A DNA stretch of 5,222 nucleotides from Clostridiales bacterium (lineage in GTDB: Bacteria; Bacillota; Clostridia; Lachnospirales; WQUN01), in NCBI GenBank assembly GCA_031271275.1, contig JAISWA010000007.1, forward strand, positions 1 to 5,222, in the 5' to 3' direction. Under the pieces are notes generated by a model. It was not told where the DNA came from. It searched no databases and was given only the letters and a program-made list of their open reading frames with translations. Of the stretch, positions 1 to 5,222 are shown piece after piece (the first letter of the stretch is position 1; each line of letters opens with the position of its first letter). Both the position numbers and the translations under genes were made by a program.

Positions 1-230
1 GTATCGCCCGGGCTTTTGAACTCAATAATATTATGCCCGAGAAAATGCTCCGCGAAATTTATGTCGATAACCGTTTCGGGTTTTTTCTTCACAATTACCG
101 CGTCTATGCGAAGCGGCTCCGTGTTAAGCTGATGCTCCCGCGTAATTTGCAATACCGGCAGGTATTCTATGAAATCCGCCTGCAGCGCGGCAAAAAACGC
201 GGAATGGAAATCGTGCTTCTTCCTTTCTTT
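1..230 (-). CDS. PD-(D/E)XK nuclease-like protein, N-terminal part, start codon unresolved
   Basis: A minus-strand frame stays open from the stop at 276-278 to the left edge, and protein-like sequence begins near 230. About 76 residues can be read: a helical start (HDFHSAFFAALQADFIEYL), then HQLNTEPLRIDAVIVKKKP, then GHNIIEFKSPGD. The spacing of the Asp in LRIDAV and the E-x-K in IIEFK fits the D...(D/E)xK core of PD-(D/E)XK nucleases. From memory, the EYKSP/EFKSP pattern with an FH-x-AFF start occurs in a family common in gut Clostridia, usually annotated as hypothetical or as Rpn/transposase-like nuclease. Function is not established. The frame has no ATG or GTG. The only TTG (273-275) lies upstream of the predicted promoter. 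A Shine-Dalgarno-like AAAGGAAG (226-219) is followed by AAG CAC GAT with no normal start, so the gene may use a rare start codon or be a start-lost pseudogene. The C-terminus lies outside the window. Confidence 0.65.
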
Positions 231-245
231 TGCAACTATAAATAC

Positions 246-254
246 AGTATAGCA
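246..254 (-). promoter_or_regulatory. Extended -10 promoter for the minus-strand nuclease-like gene
   Basis: On the minus strand the sequence reads TGCTATACT, an extended -10 element (TGn plus a 5/6 match to TATAAT). The best -35 candidate (TTGCGG, 275-270, spacing 18) matches only half the consensus, as is usual for extended -10 promoters. Transcription would start near 239, just before the AAAGGAAG ribosome binding site at 226-219. This is inferred from motifs only. Confidence 0.45.
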
Positions 255-345
255 AATTCGCCGGAGACGCCGCAATCATCTGCGGGTATGTTTCCACGCC
301 AAGCGCATGAACGCGTTTTGGTATCTTTGGCGTCGCGGACCTCAT

Positions 346-374
346 TTGCAATTTCACCGGCGAGCGGGTATATT
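346..374 (+). promoter_or_regulatory. Candidate sigma-A promoter for the toprim gene cluster
   Basis: TTGCAA (346-351) and TATATT (369-374) are separated by exactly 17 bases, matching a housekeeping promoter at 4/6 and 5/6 positions. The predicted start near 381 leaves a leader of about 70 bases before the TTG start at 453. The rest of the 231-452 gap shows no gene, hairpin terminator or RNA that I can recognise. Confidence 0.4.
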
Positions 375-438
375 CGGTTAGCCGCGTCGCGTCAAATGGG
401 GCGCACGCAACACAAATCCGCAGTCTTGAAAAAACCGT

Positions 439-446
439 AGGGTGGG
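439..446 (+). promoter_or_regulatory. Ribosome binding site fixing the TTG start of the toprim gene
   Basis: AGGGTGGG lies six bases before the TTG at 453. An in-frame TAG at 438-440 overlaps it, so translation cannot begin further upstream in this frame. TTG 453 is the first usable start and the only one with a purine-rich site at suitable distance. Confidence 0.5.
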
Positions 447-452
447 TTAGGC

Positions 453-1775
453 TTGAAGCTTTCGTTGGACGAATGCGTAAAATTTTTTAAGGAAACGGAA
501 GGCTTCGCGCGGTTGATGGACGGGATGCTCGATTCGTACATCCGGCATGAGCGCTGCTACGGGGCGGTCAGGCTTTCGCGCCCAACCCCCGGTGAGGAGC
601 AGGCAATATCGGATTTTTTTAAGCGCGACTACTACGACCAGGCGCTGATTCGCATCGGGCTTGCGGATTTCGAGCGCCAGACGCAAAAGAACTTTTCCAT
701 TGACGTTACGCTTGAAGCGATCCTCGAGTTGTATTTCAACCGGAAAATCACGCGGAAAAGCCGCTCGCACAACAGAAACGGCAGCGCCTTCACCAAATAT
801 GTGGAAAGCGTGATGATTCCGCGATACGGCAGCACCGACGCCGCGCTGTGGTTAAGGGAGCCTTCCGCGCATACGCGGCGCGGGTACAGGAAACTGGCGG
901 AGGATTACCTCATAAACCCCGACGGGGTTATTGCGGCGCTTGAAACCGTTTGCGGCGCGCTCAACGATATCCCGGAAACGGAAAACGCCGTCGGCGGCGC
1001 GCGCGTGCCTGCCACGCCGCTTGGGGAATTTTCGTATAAGCATACGGGAGACCGGCACGCTTTTGAAGCGGGCGGCAAAACAGGGCAGCTTTTCCTGCGG
1101 GCGCTCGCGTGGAAGTTTGACGCGGATTTCCCCGTTTCCCCGGAAGAATACGCGGCGCTGTACTTTAAAGCCGGGCTGATAGCGGAAGGAATCATGAGCC
1201 ATGTGGCGGTGTTCGGGCTGTTGGCGTTTCGCGGCGACGTCCCGGACGAACCCTGCGCCGCGTATGGGAAACACGGCGAGGCGTATTTGCTTACTTTGGA
1301 GAATATCAACCATTTTTCCCGCGTGCGGGCGCAGGGCGGGAAAGTGTTTGTGGTGGAAAACATGAGCGTGTTCTCCGCGCTGTGCGAGCGGGTACGGGAA
1401 TGCGGCTGCACCGTCGTGTGCAACGCGGGCGGGCTTAGCCCCGCCGCGGCGCTGCTGCTCGACATGCTGCACGGCGGCGGGGCGGCGGTTTATTATTCCG
1501 GGAATATGGATTACCCGGGGCTGTGCCTCGCGGACAGGATTTATTTGCGGTACCCGAAGCGTTTCGTCCCGTGGCGGCTAACAAAAAGCGACTACGATAA
1601 CGCCGAGCCGGGGGCGGATTTTTACGAGGCGAACCGGCAGAAGGAAGAAGGCCTGCATAACGAAGACCTTGCCGCGCTGCTGTCTTATATGCGCAAAAAA
1701 GGGAAAACGGCGGAACAGTCCGCGTTGGTTAACGCGCTTGCCGAAGACATTAAAAACTTTTCACGGGAGGGCTGA
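453..1775 (+). CDS. TIGR02679/DUF2399 family toprim protein (orphan Wadjet JetD-like)
   Basis: This 440-residue cytoplasmic protein resembles the TIGR02679 family. The N-terminal part (about 1-105) shows the family pattern of a short helix with RLMDGML, then YGAVRLSRPTPGEEQAI and FFKRDYY, then a TLEAILELYF helix. The middle (about 110-290) ends in YKAGL-like FKAGLIAEGIMSHV. The C-terminal DUF2399 part is a toprim fold with KVFVVENMSVFSAL (Glu302), VVCNAGGLSPAAALLLDML and YYSGNMDYPGL. In the family the last motif is usually GDxD, so Asn351 replaces the first Asp while Asp353 is kept. From known biology, DUF2399/DUF2220 proteins are the DNA-cleaving subunits of Wadjet SMC systems, which act against plasmids. 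No SMC, kleisin or kite gene is present here. The gene lies two bases before the next reading frame, so the two are probably cotranscribed. The TTG start follows AGGGTGGG. Family assignment is from remembered motifs; cleavage activity is uncertain. Confidence 0.75.
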   Translation: MKLSLDECVKFFKETEGFARLMDGMLDSYIRHERCYGAVRLSRPTPGEEQAISDFFKRDYYDQALIRIGLADFERQTQKNFSIDVTLEAILELYFNRKITRKSRSHNRNGSAFTKYVESVMIPRYGSTDAALWLREPSAHTRRGYRKLAEDYLINPDGVIAALETVCGALNDIPETENAVGGARVPATPLGEFSYKHTGDRHAFEAGGKTGQLFLRALAWKFDADFPVSPEEYAALYFKAGLIAEGIMSHVAVFGLLAFRGDVPDEPCAAYGKHGEAYLLTLENINHFSRVRAQGGKVFVVENMSVFSALCERVRECGCTVVCNAGGLSPAAALLLDMLHGGGAAVYYSGNMDYPGLCLADRIYLRYPKRFVPWRLTKSDYDNAEPGADFYEANRQKEEGLHNEDLAALLSYMRKKGKTAEQSALVNALAEDIKNFSREG

Positions 1776-1777
1776 GC

Positions 1778-2521
1778 ATGGCGCGTATTATCGTCGAGAA
1801 CGTGAATATAAGCAACTTGCCGCAGGCGGTCAAAGGAATGCGCAACCCGCTTGAAAGTTGGGGCAAATCGGACAGCGCCGTTATTTACGGCGTAAAAAAT
1901 GCCGATGATAAAATAGAAATTAAAACAACGCCGCTGAGGGATTTTAACCAACCGCTAAACGCCGGCGTGATTGATTTTATACTGGGGGAAGACGACCGGG
2001 CGTTGGCGCTTAGGCTCATACGGGGGGGCGCGCCCCACGGCAAATTTTTGCGGCAAATCGGTTTTATCGCGGATATCACCGCCCCCATGACATGGTGGTG
2101 GGACTTTGACACGTATAAAGTTGCCACCACGAAAAATTCCACGAGCCGGATGCACAAGCTCGGTTCCCGTATGCTCACCTACGGCGACTTCGGTTGGGAC
2201 GAAGCCGGCGAGGAAACGGAAAGTTTCCGCGCGGCGACGATTTCCCGCTTAAACGAGCGCATACTCGCCTGGCGTTCCGCGAAAAAAAATCCGGACGCCT
2301 CCGCCGGGGAGCTTCGGAAATTTTGGCGGGCGATTATCGACGACCTGCCGCAAAGCTATATGTTTAAATCTACCTGGAGCGGCAATTACCAAACGCTGCG
2401 GGAAGTTTATTTCTGGCGCAAAGGGCATAAGCAGGCGGAGTTTGACGAGTTCAGAAAATTTATAGAAACGCTGCCCTGCAGTGAGTTAATCACCGAGCCG
2501 TTTCAAAAACCGGAGCAGTAA
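1778..2521 (+). CDS. Conserved Firmicutes/phage-type protein, possible ThyX-like fold
   Basis: This 247-residue soluble protein has a clear ribosome binding site, GGGAGGG at 1765-1771, lying over the end of the upstream gene; its ATG is two bases after that gene's TGA, implying translational coupling. Recognisable blocks are VNISNLPQAVKGMRNPLESW (residues 10-29), ALRLIRGGAPHGKFLRQI (77-94), ITAPMTWWWDFDTYKVAT (100-117), NSTSRMHKL (120-128), and near the end NYQTLREVYFWRKGHK (203-218) and IETLPCSELI (229-238). I recall similar proteins in Firmicutes genomes and phages, usually hypothetical. The order of a conserved His before a long helix, an I-[ST]-x-P/R segment, an N-S-x-S block and a late N-x-x-L-x-x-x-Y-x-x-R helix recalls flavin-dependent thymidylate synthase ThyX, but the ThyX RHR signature is absent. 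ThyX kinship is an inference; no enzymatic role should be assigned. Confidence 0.6.
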   Translation: MARIIVENVNISNLPQAVKGMRNPLESWGKSDSAVIYGVKNADDKIEIKTTPLRDFNQPLNAGVIDFILGEDDRALALRLIRGGAPHGKFLRQIGFIADITAPMTWWWDFDTYKVATTKNSTSRMHKLGSRMLTYGDFGWDEAGEETESFRAATISRLNERILAWRSAKKNPDASAGELRKFWRAIIDDLPQSYMFKSTWSGNYQTLREVYFWRKGHKQAEFDEFRKFIETLPCSELITEPFQKPEQ

Positions 2522-2538
2522 TCGAAAATGGGGTTGCC

Positions 2539-2967
2539 ATGCGGGAGACAGGGGAAGTAATCAAGGCGGAGGGCGGCACCGTTACGCTTAAAATGAAGCG
2601 AACGTCCGCCTGCGGGCAGTGCCGTGCCTGCGCCGTCGGAAACGCGCCCGACGAATTGCGCGTTACGGTCAAAAACGAATGCGGCGCGAAAGAGAACGAC
2701 CTTGTGCGCGTGGATTTAAAGCCGGAAGTTTTCTACAAAGCCGCGCTGATTATGTACGGGCTTCCGTTAACCGGGCTGCTCGCGGGGTTTTGGCTTGGGG
2801 ACATGTTGGGCGCGGGGTTGGGTTTCGGCGAGTATACGCCCCTTATGGGGGCGGTCTGCGGGGCTGCGGCGCTGTTTATCGTTTTACTGTGCATCAAAAA
2901 ACGGGAGCCGAAATGGAAGGCAAAGGGTTATGCCCCCGTTGCCGCCGAAATTGTTAAAAAAGCGTAA
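2539..2967 (+). CDS. RseC/MucC-family membrane protein (SoxR-reducing system type)
   Basis: A 142-residue protein with the RseC/MucC plan. An N-terminal beta-rich segment starts with METGEVIKAEG-like MRETGEVIKAEG and carries a CxxCxxC cluster (Cys25, Cys28, Cys31 in ACGQCRAC). Two membrane segments follow, at about 66-88 (FYKAALIMYGLPLTGLLAGF) and 102-119 (LMGAVCGAAALFIVLLCI), with a basic tail. In the family this plan occurs in RseC/MucC, linked to sigma-E control and SoxR reduction in Proteobacteria, and often next to Rnf electron-transport genes in anaerobes. Here neither an Rnf nor a sigma-E gene is nearby, so the partner is unknown. The gene begins 17 bases after the previous stop with a modest GGGG site at 2530-2533, so it is probably in the same transcript. 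The Cys spacing suggests metal or iron-sulphur binding, which is an inference. Confidence 0.8.
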   Translation: MRETGEVIKAEGGTVTLKMKRTSACGQCRACAVGNAPDELRVTVKNECGAKENDLVRVDLKPEVFYKAALIMYGLPLTGLLAGFWLGDMLGAGLGFGEYTPLMGAVCGAAALFIVLLCIKKREPKWKAKGYAPVAAEIVKKA

Positions 2968-3012
2968 AAAACACCGGTAGCGAAACTTACGTATATAGGG
3001 TAAAATGACAAC

Positions 3013-3020
3013 AAGGGGGG
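3013..3020 (+). promoter_or_regulatory. Strong ribosome binding site of the 44-residue gene
   Basis: AAGGGGGG lies seven bases before the ATG at 3028, in a gap with few other purine runs, and supports translation of the short frame. A possible -10 element, TAAAAT (3001-3006), sits just upstream, but no convincing -35 was found, so whether the gene has its own promoter is open. Confidence 0.6.
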
Positions 3021-3027
3021 ATAGCAT

Positions 3028-3162
3028 ATGAGGACAGCGGATGTTATCGGCAATTTGCAGTTCCAAAGCATTTTAAAACTTATTTTGTACATTTTAAAGG
3101 AAACCAATGACGAGGAAAAAACGACAAAAGTGCTGTTGAACCTGATTAAGGAAGCGGTGTAG
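3028..3162 (+). CDS. Small 44-residue helical protein of unknown function
   Basis: I do not recognise this protein. It reads MRTADVIGNLQFQSILKLIL in its first 20 residues, continues through YILKETNDEEKTTKV, and ends LLNLIKEAV. It looks like two amphipathic helices (about 8-25 and 31-43) joined by an acidic turn, with hydrophobic positions spaced as in a helical hairpin. The hydrophobic run is broken by lysines, so a membrane span is unlikely, and no signal peptide or cysteine is seen. The case for a real gene is the near-ideal AAGGGGGG site seven bases before the ATG and the clean fit between the RseC-like gene (60 bases upstream) and the convergent dnaB end (6 bases away). It could be the last gene of the upstream cluster or have its own promoter. 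Confidence 0.65.
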   Translation: MRTADVIGNLQFQSILKLILYILKETNDEEKTTKVLLNLIKEAV

Positions 3163-3168
3163 GTATTA

Positions 3169-4512
3169 TTATAAATCCCGGTACATGTTCGCGAATTTTG
3201 TATATTGCCCCAAATACGTAAGCTCCACCGTCCCGGTGGGGCCGTTTCTTTGTTTGGCGATAATGACTTCGGCGTGGTTCTTCTTTAACGTTTCCGGGTT
3301 GTAATACTCGTCGCGGTATAAGAACGCCACCACGTCCGCGTCCTGTTCAATAGCGCCCGACTCCCGCAAATCGGAAAGCATGGGCCGGTGGTCTTTGCGC
3401 GCCTCCACCGCGCGGCTGAGCTGCGCGGCGGTAAGCACGGGAACGTGCAGTTCCTTGGCAAGCGCTTTCAGGGAACGGGATATCTCGGAAATTTCCAACT
3501 GCCGCGACTCCGCCCTTGAGGACGAGCCGGACATCAGCTGCAAGTAGTCTATGACCACCAACCCGAGGTTTTTTTCAATTTTAAGCCTGCGGCATTTGGC
3601 GCGCATTTCCGCCACGGATATACCCGGCGTGTCGTCTATGTACAGCGGCGCGTTGGAAAGGGGCGCCACGCTGTTGGAGATTTTCTCCCAGTCCGTATCC
3701 GACAGCTCGCCCGTGCGAAGGCGCTGGGCGTCCAAATTCGCCTCGCAGCAAAGCATACGGTTGATAAGCTGTTCCTTCGACATCTCAAGGCTGAATATGG
3801 CGGTGGGCACCGCGTTCCGCACGGACGCGTGCTGCGCGATGTTCAGCATAAACGCGGTCTTGCCCATGGAAGGCCGGGAACCTATCAAAATCAAATCCGC
3901 CGGCTGCAAGCCCGCCGTGCGCTTGTCGAAATCCACAAACCCCGTCTCAACGCCGGTGATATGCCCCTTCGACTGGTACAATTCCTCAAGCCGGACTAAC
4001 GCGTCGGTGAGCACCGCGCTTATATGGGCGAAGTCGCTGACGTTCCTGCGCTGCACAATATCAAAAATACTTTTTTCGGCGTGTTCCAGTATGATTTCCA
4101 CTTCCTCGCGGGCGTCGTAGCCCGCGGCGGAAATTTCGTTGGCGGCTTTAATAAGCCGGCGAAGCAGCGCCTTCTCCGCGACGATGCGCGTGTACTGCCG
4201 TATGTTGGCGGAAGTGTAGTACGCCGCCGCAAGCTCGATAATCCGCTCGCGCCCGCCGGTTTGCTCCAACAGCCCCTTTTCCGTCAGCTTGTCGCCGAGG
4301 GTTACCACATCCACCGGAACGCTGCGGGCGAAAAGCTCCGTCATGGTTTCAAAAATCGCCTGATTGTCGGGGCGGTAGAAGTCTTCCCCGCGCAGGGTCT
4401 CGCACGCGGCGGAGATGGCTTCCCTGTCGTAAAGCATACTGGAGAGCACCGCCTGCTCCGCCTCGGTGTCGTTGGGGGGAATGCGCGGGATGTATTGGGT
4501 TTGACCGTCCAT
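3169..4512 (-). CDS. dnaB: Replicative DNA helicase DnaB
   Basis: The hexameric 5'-3' helicase that unwinds DNA at the replication fork, loaded onto single strands at the origin and coupled to primase. At 447 residues it is close to Firmicutes homologues (DnaC of Bacillus). The N-terminal primase-interaction domain covers about 10-112, starting with the typical RIPPNDTEAEQAVLSSML. A linker leads to the RecA-type ATPase (about 185-447): Walker A GSRPSMGKTA (211-220, Lys218), the catalytic glutamate in SLEMS (Glu243), Walker B LVVIDYLQLM (318-327, Asp322), the Gln motif TAAQLSR (361-367), SDLRESGAIEQDAD (380-393), and the lysine/arginine finger region KQRNGPTG (420-427). All key residues are present, and no intein interrupts the ATPase motifs. 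Its ATG shares one base with the stop of rplI (TAATG), so it is probably translated by coupling from the bL9 message, since only a weak GGCGGA site precedes it. Confidence 0.97.
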   Translation of the reverse strand: MDGQTQYIPRIPPNDTEAEQAVLSSMLYDREAISAACETLRGEDFYRPDNQAIFETMTELFARSVPVDVVTLGDKLTEKGLLEQTGGRERIIELAAAYYTSANIRQYTRIVAEKALLRRLIKAANEISAAGYDAREEVEIILEHAEKSIFDIVQRRNVSDFAHISAVLTDALVRLEELYQSKGHITGVETGFVDFDKRTAGLQPADLILIGSRPSMGKTAFMLNIAQHASVRNAVPTAIFSLEMSKEQLINRMLCCEANLDAQRLRTGELSDTDWEKISNSVAPLSNAPLYIDDTPGISVAEMRAKCRRLKIEKNLGLVVIDYLQLMSGSSSRAESRQLEISEISRSLKALAKELHVPVLTAAQLSRAVEARKDHRPMLSDLRESGAIEQDADVVAFLYRDEYYNPETLKKNHAEVIIAKQRNGPTGTVELTYLGQYTKFANMYRDL

Positions 4513-4964
4513 TATTTAGTATCCGCCACCACGTCGAAAGATATCTGCGCCGCCACCTGCGCGTGCAGTTTTGCCGTTGCGGTGTAATGCCCCACCGCTT
4601 TCACGGGCTCCGAAAGCACAATCTTCTTTTTATCCATATGCATGTTGGCCTGCGACATTAAAGCCTCCGCGATTTCCTTGTTGGAGATGGAACCGTAGAG
4701 CTTTCCGTTCTCCCCGACGCGCACCGGTATGCGCAGGTTTTTTTCTTTTAATTTCTCCGCGAATTCCTTCGCCGATTCCAAATCTTTCTGCAGCTTGTGC
4801 TCGGCGTTCCGCTGTTTCGATTCCAGCTCGGCCATGTTGGCCTTCGTCGCTTCCGCCGCCAGCTTGCGCGGCAGTAAAAAATTCCGCGCGTGGCCGTCCG
4901 CCGCGTCGATGATTTGCCCCTTCTTGCCTGTGCCCTTCACGTCTTCCAGTAAAATAACTTTCAT
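4512..4964 (-). CDS. rplI: Large-subunit ribosomal protein bL9
   Basis: bL9 binds 23S rRNA near the base of the L1 stalk and helps maintain reading frame and ribosome spacing. The 150-residue length is typical. The N-terminal rRNA-binding domain is clear (MKVILLEDVKGTGKKGQI, then DGHARNFLLPRKLA at 23-36). A long connecting helix rich in Glu and Lys spans about 41-75, and the C-terminal domain follows (VGENGKLYGSISNKEIAEAL, then IVLSEPVKAVGHYTATAKLH). The ATG is preceded by GAAGGGG-type site AAGGGG (4974-4969) four bases away. It is the promoter-proximal gene of the rplI-dnaB pair. The rpsF-ssb-rpsR genes often found upstream in other bacteria are not next to it: a divergent gene lies there instead. 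Confidence 0.97.
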   Translation of the reverse strand: MKVILLEDVKGTGKKGQIIDAADGHARNFLLPRKLAAEATKANMAELESKQRNAEHKLQKDLESAKEFAEKLKEKNLRIPVRVGENGKLYGSISNKEIAEALMSQANMHMDKKKIVLSEPVKAVGHYTATAKLHAQVAAQISFDVVADTK

Positions 4965-5014
4965 AACGCCCCTTCTTTCCTGTGAAAATATAGACAGCGA
5001 ATAAAATAATAATA

Positions 5015-5023
5015 ATTATAACA
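5015..5023 (-). promoter_or_regulatory. Extended -10 promoter for rplI-dnaB
   Basis: The minus strand reads TGTTATAAT, a perfect -10 hexamer with a TGn extension. Transcription would start near 5008, giving a leader of about 44 bases before the bL9 ATG. No good -35 exists at 16-18 bases upstream (best ATACCA, 3/6), consistent with an extended -10 promoter. The stretch around it (5001-5020) is an AT-rich run of ATA/AAT triplets. Confidence 0.5.
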
Positions 5024-5065
5024 GATTGCCGGATTTATGGTATGATTCGTTACGGTAAGACAACA

Positions 5066-5094
5066 TGCACATTTACGCTTTTGCCGTGTATAAT
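5066..5094 (+). promoter_or_regulatory. Sigma-A type promoter for the STAS-domain gene
   Basis: TGCACA (5066-5071, 4/6 match) and a perfect TATAAT (5089-5094) are separated by 17 bases. The predicted start near 5101 leaves a leader of about 39 bases before the ATG at 5140. It diverges from the rplI promoter about 45 bases away. Confidence 0.55.
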
Positions 5095-5139
5095 CTTAAC
5101 AGAATACAACCCTTGTTTTGACAAAGAGAGGAAGCCTTT

Positions 5140-5222
5140 ATGGATTTTCAGTTGAGCTACACACCGGATATGGAAAACGAACGTTGGAACGTAAAATTAT
5201 CAGGGGAAATTGACATTTTTAA
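5140..5222 (+). CDS. STAS-domain protein, probable anti-sigma factor antagonist (N-terminal part)
   Basis: Only 27 residues are in the window, ending at the right edge. They read as the opening of a STAS domain: a short beta strand (MDFQLSYTPDMENERW) and then WNVKLSGEIDIF, where L-x-G-E-I-D-I is the hallmark second strand of SpoIIAA/RsbV-like anti-sigma factor antagonists. Such proteins bind a serine-kinase anti-sigma factor and are switched by phosphorylation of a serine further on, which is not visible here. The ATG follows AGAGGAAG (5125-5132) at seven bases. Whether an anti-sigma kinase and sigma factor follow, as in a spoIIA or sigB type operon, cannot be seen. Confidence 0.75.
   Translation, partial: MDFQLSYTPDMENERWNVKLSGEIDIF

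Noticed and set aside
33..440. A 135-residue plus-strand frame at the left edge
   Set aside because: It overlaps the better supported minus-strand nuclease-like frame and a promoter region, is rich in Arg/Ala/Ser shadow composition, and resembles no family I know.
436..452. CCGTAGGGTGGGTTAG, resembling a dispersed repeat seen in some genomes
   Set aside because: Only one copy occurs in the window with no inverted partner, and its purine run is explained as a ribosome binding site.
852..1472. Long minus-strand frames opposite the toprim gene
   Set aside because: The toprim frame has recognisable family motifs across this stretch; the opposite frames are typical shadows of G+C-rich coding sequence.
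2528..2560. Short frame starting at an ATG just before the RseC-like gene
   Set aside because: It has only ten codons and no good ribosome binding site; the ATG is more simply part of the region before the real start at 2539.
3551..4120. A 189-residue plus-strand frame opposite dnaB
   Set aside because: It lies entirely within the conserved ATPase and linker of DnaB and has no ribosome binding site or recognisable domain.
4024..4587. A 187-residue plus-strand frame opposite the dnaB start and rplI end
   Set aside because: It is antisense to two certain genes and shows no family features.
5001..5020. AT-rich ATA/AAT triplet run as a possible replication or integration site
   Set aside because: It is short, has no DnaA boxes or flanking repeats, and is explained as promoter sequence of rplI.
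5118..5123. Perfect TTGACA -35 hexamer before the STAS gene
   Set aside because: A matching -10 would lie at the ATG and inside the coding region, where none is seen; the 5066-5094 pair is better placed.

Overview
The window looks like chromosomal DNA of a Bacillota (Firmicutes) bacterium, most likely from a clostridial or Negativicutes lineage. The replicative helicase and ribosomal protein bL9 read as Firmicutes types, rplI is directly followed by dnaB as is common there, ribosome binding sites are strong purine runs, and one gene starts with TTG. The base composition is moderately G+C rich. The exact lineage cannot be fixed from this stretch.

Layout. Bases 1 to about 230 (minus strand) hold the N-terminal part of a PD-(D/E)XK nuclease-like protein that runs off the left edge and has no visible standard start codon. 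Bases 231 to 452 are a short divergent promoter region. A plus-strand cluster follows: a TIGR02679/DUF2399-type toprim protein (453-1775), a conserved protein with possible distant ThyX resemblance (1778-2521), an RseC/MucC-family membrane protein (2539-2967), and a 44-residue unrecognised small protein (3028-3162). The small protein gene ends 6 bases from the end of a convergent minus-strand pair, rplI (4512-4964) and dnaB (3169-4512), which overlap by one base. Bases 4965 to 5139 are a second divergent promoter region. Beyond it starts a plus-strand STAS-domain protein (5140 to the right edge), probably an anti-sigma factor antagonist.

How the genes relate. The right half is housekeeping: bL9 for the ribosome and DnaB for the replication fork, then the start of a probable sigma-factor regulator. 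The left half is accessory. The toprim protein belongs to the family that supplies the nuclease subunit of one class of Wadjet (JetABCD/MksBEFG-like) plasmid-defence systems, but the SMC, kleisin and kite partner genes are absent: a divergent gene lies upstream and an unrelated conserved gene lies downstream. This makes the toprim gene and its tightly coupled neighbour the most interesting part of the window. Its predicted metal-binding DxD motif also reads NxD. No rRNA, tRNA, CRISPR array or insertion sequence was seen.
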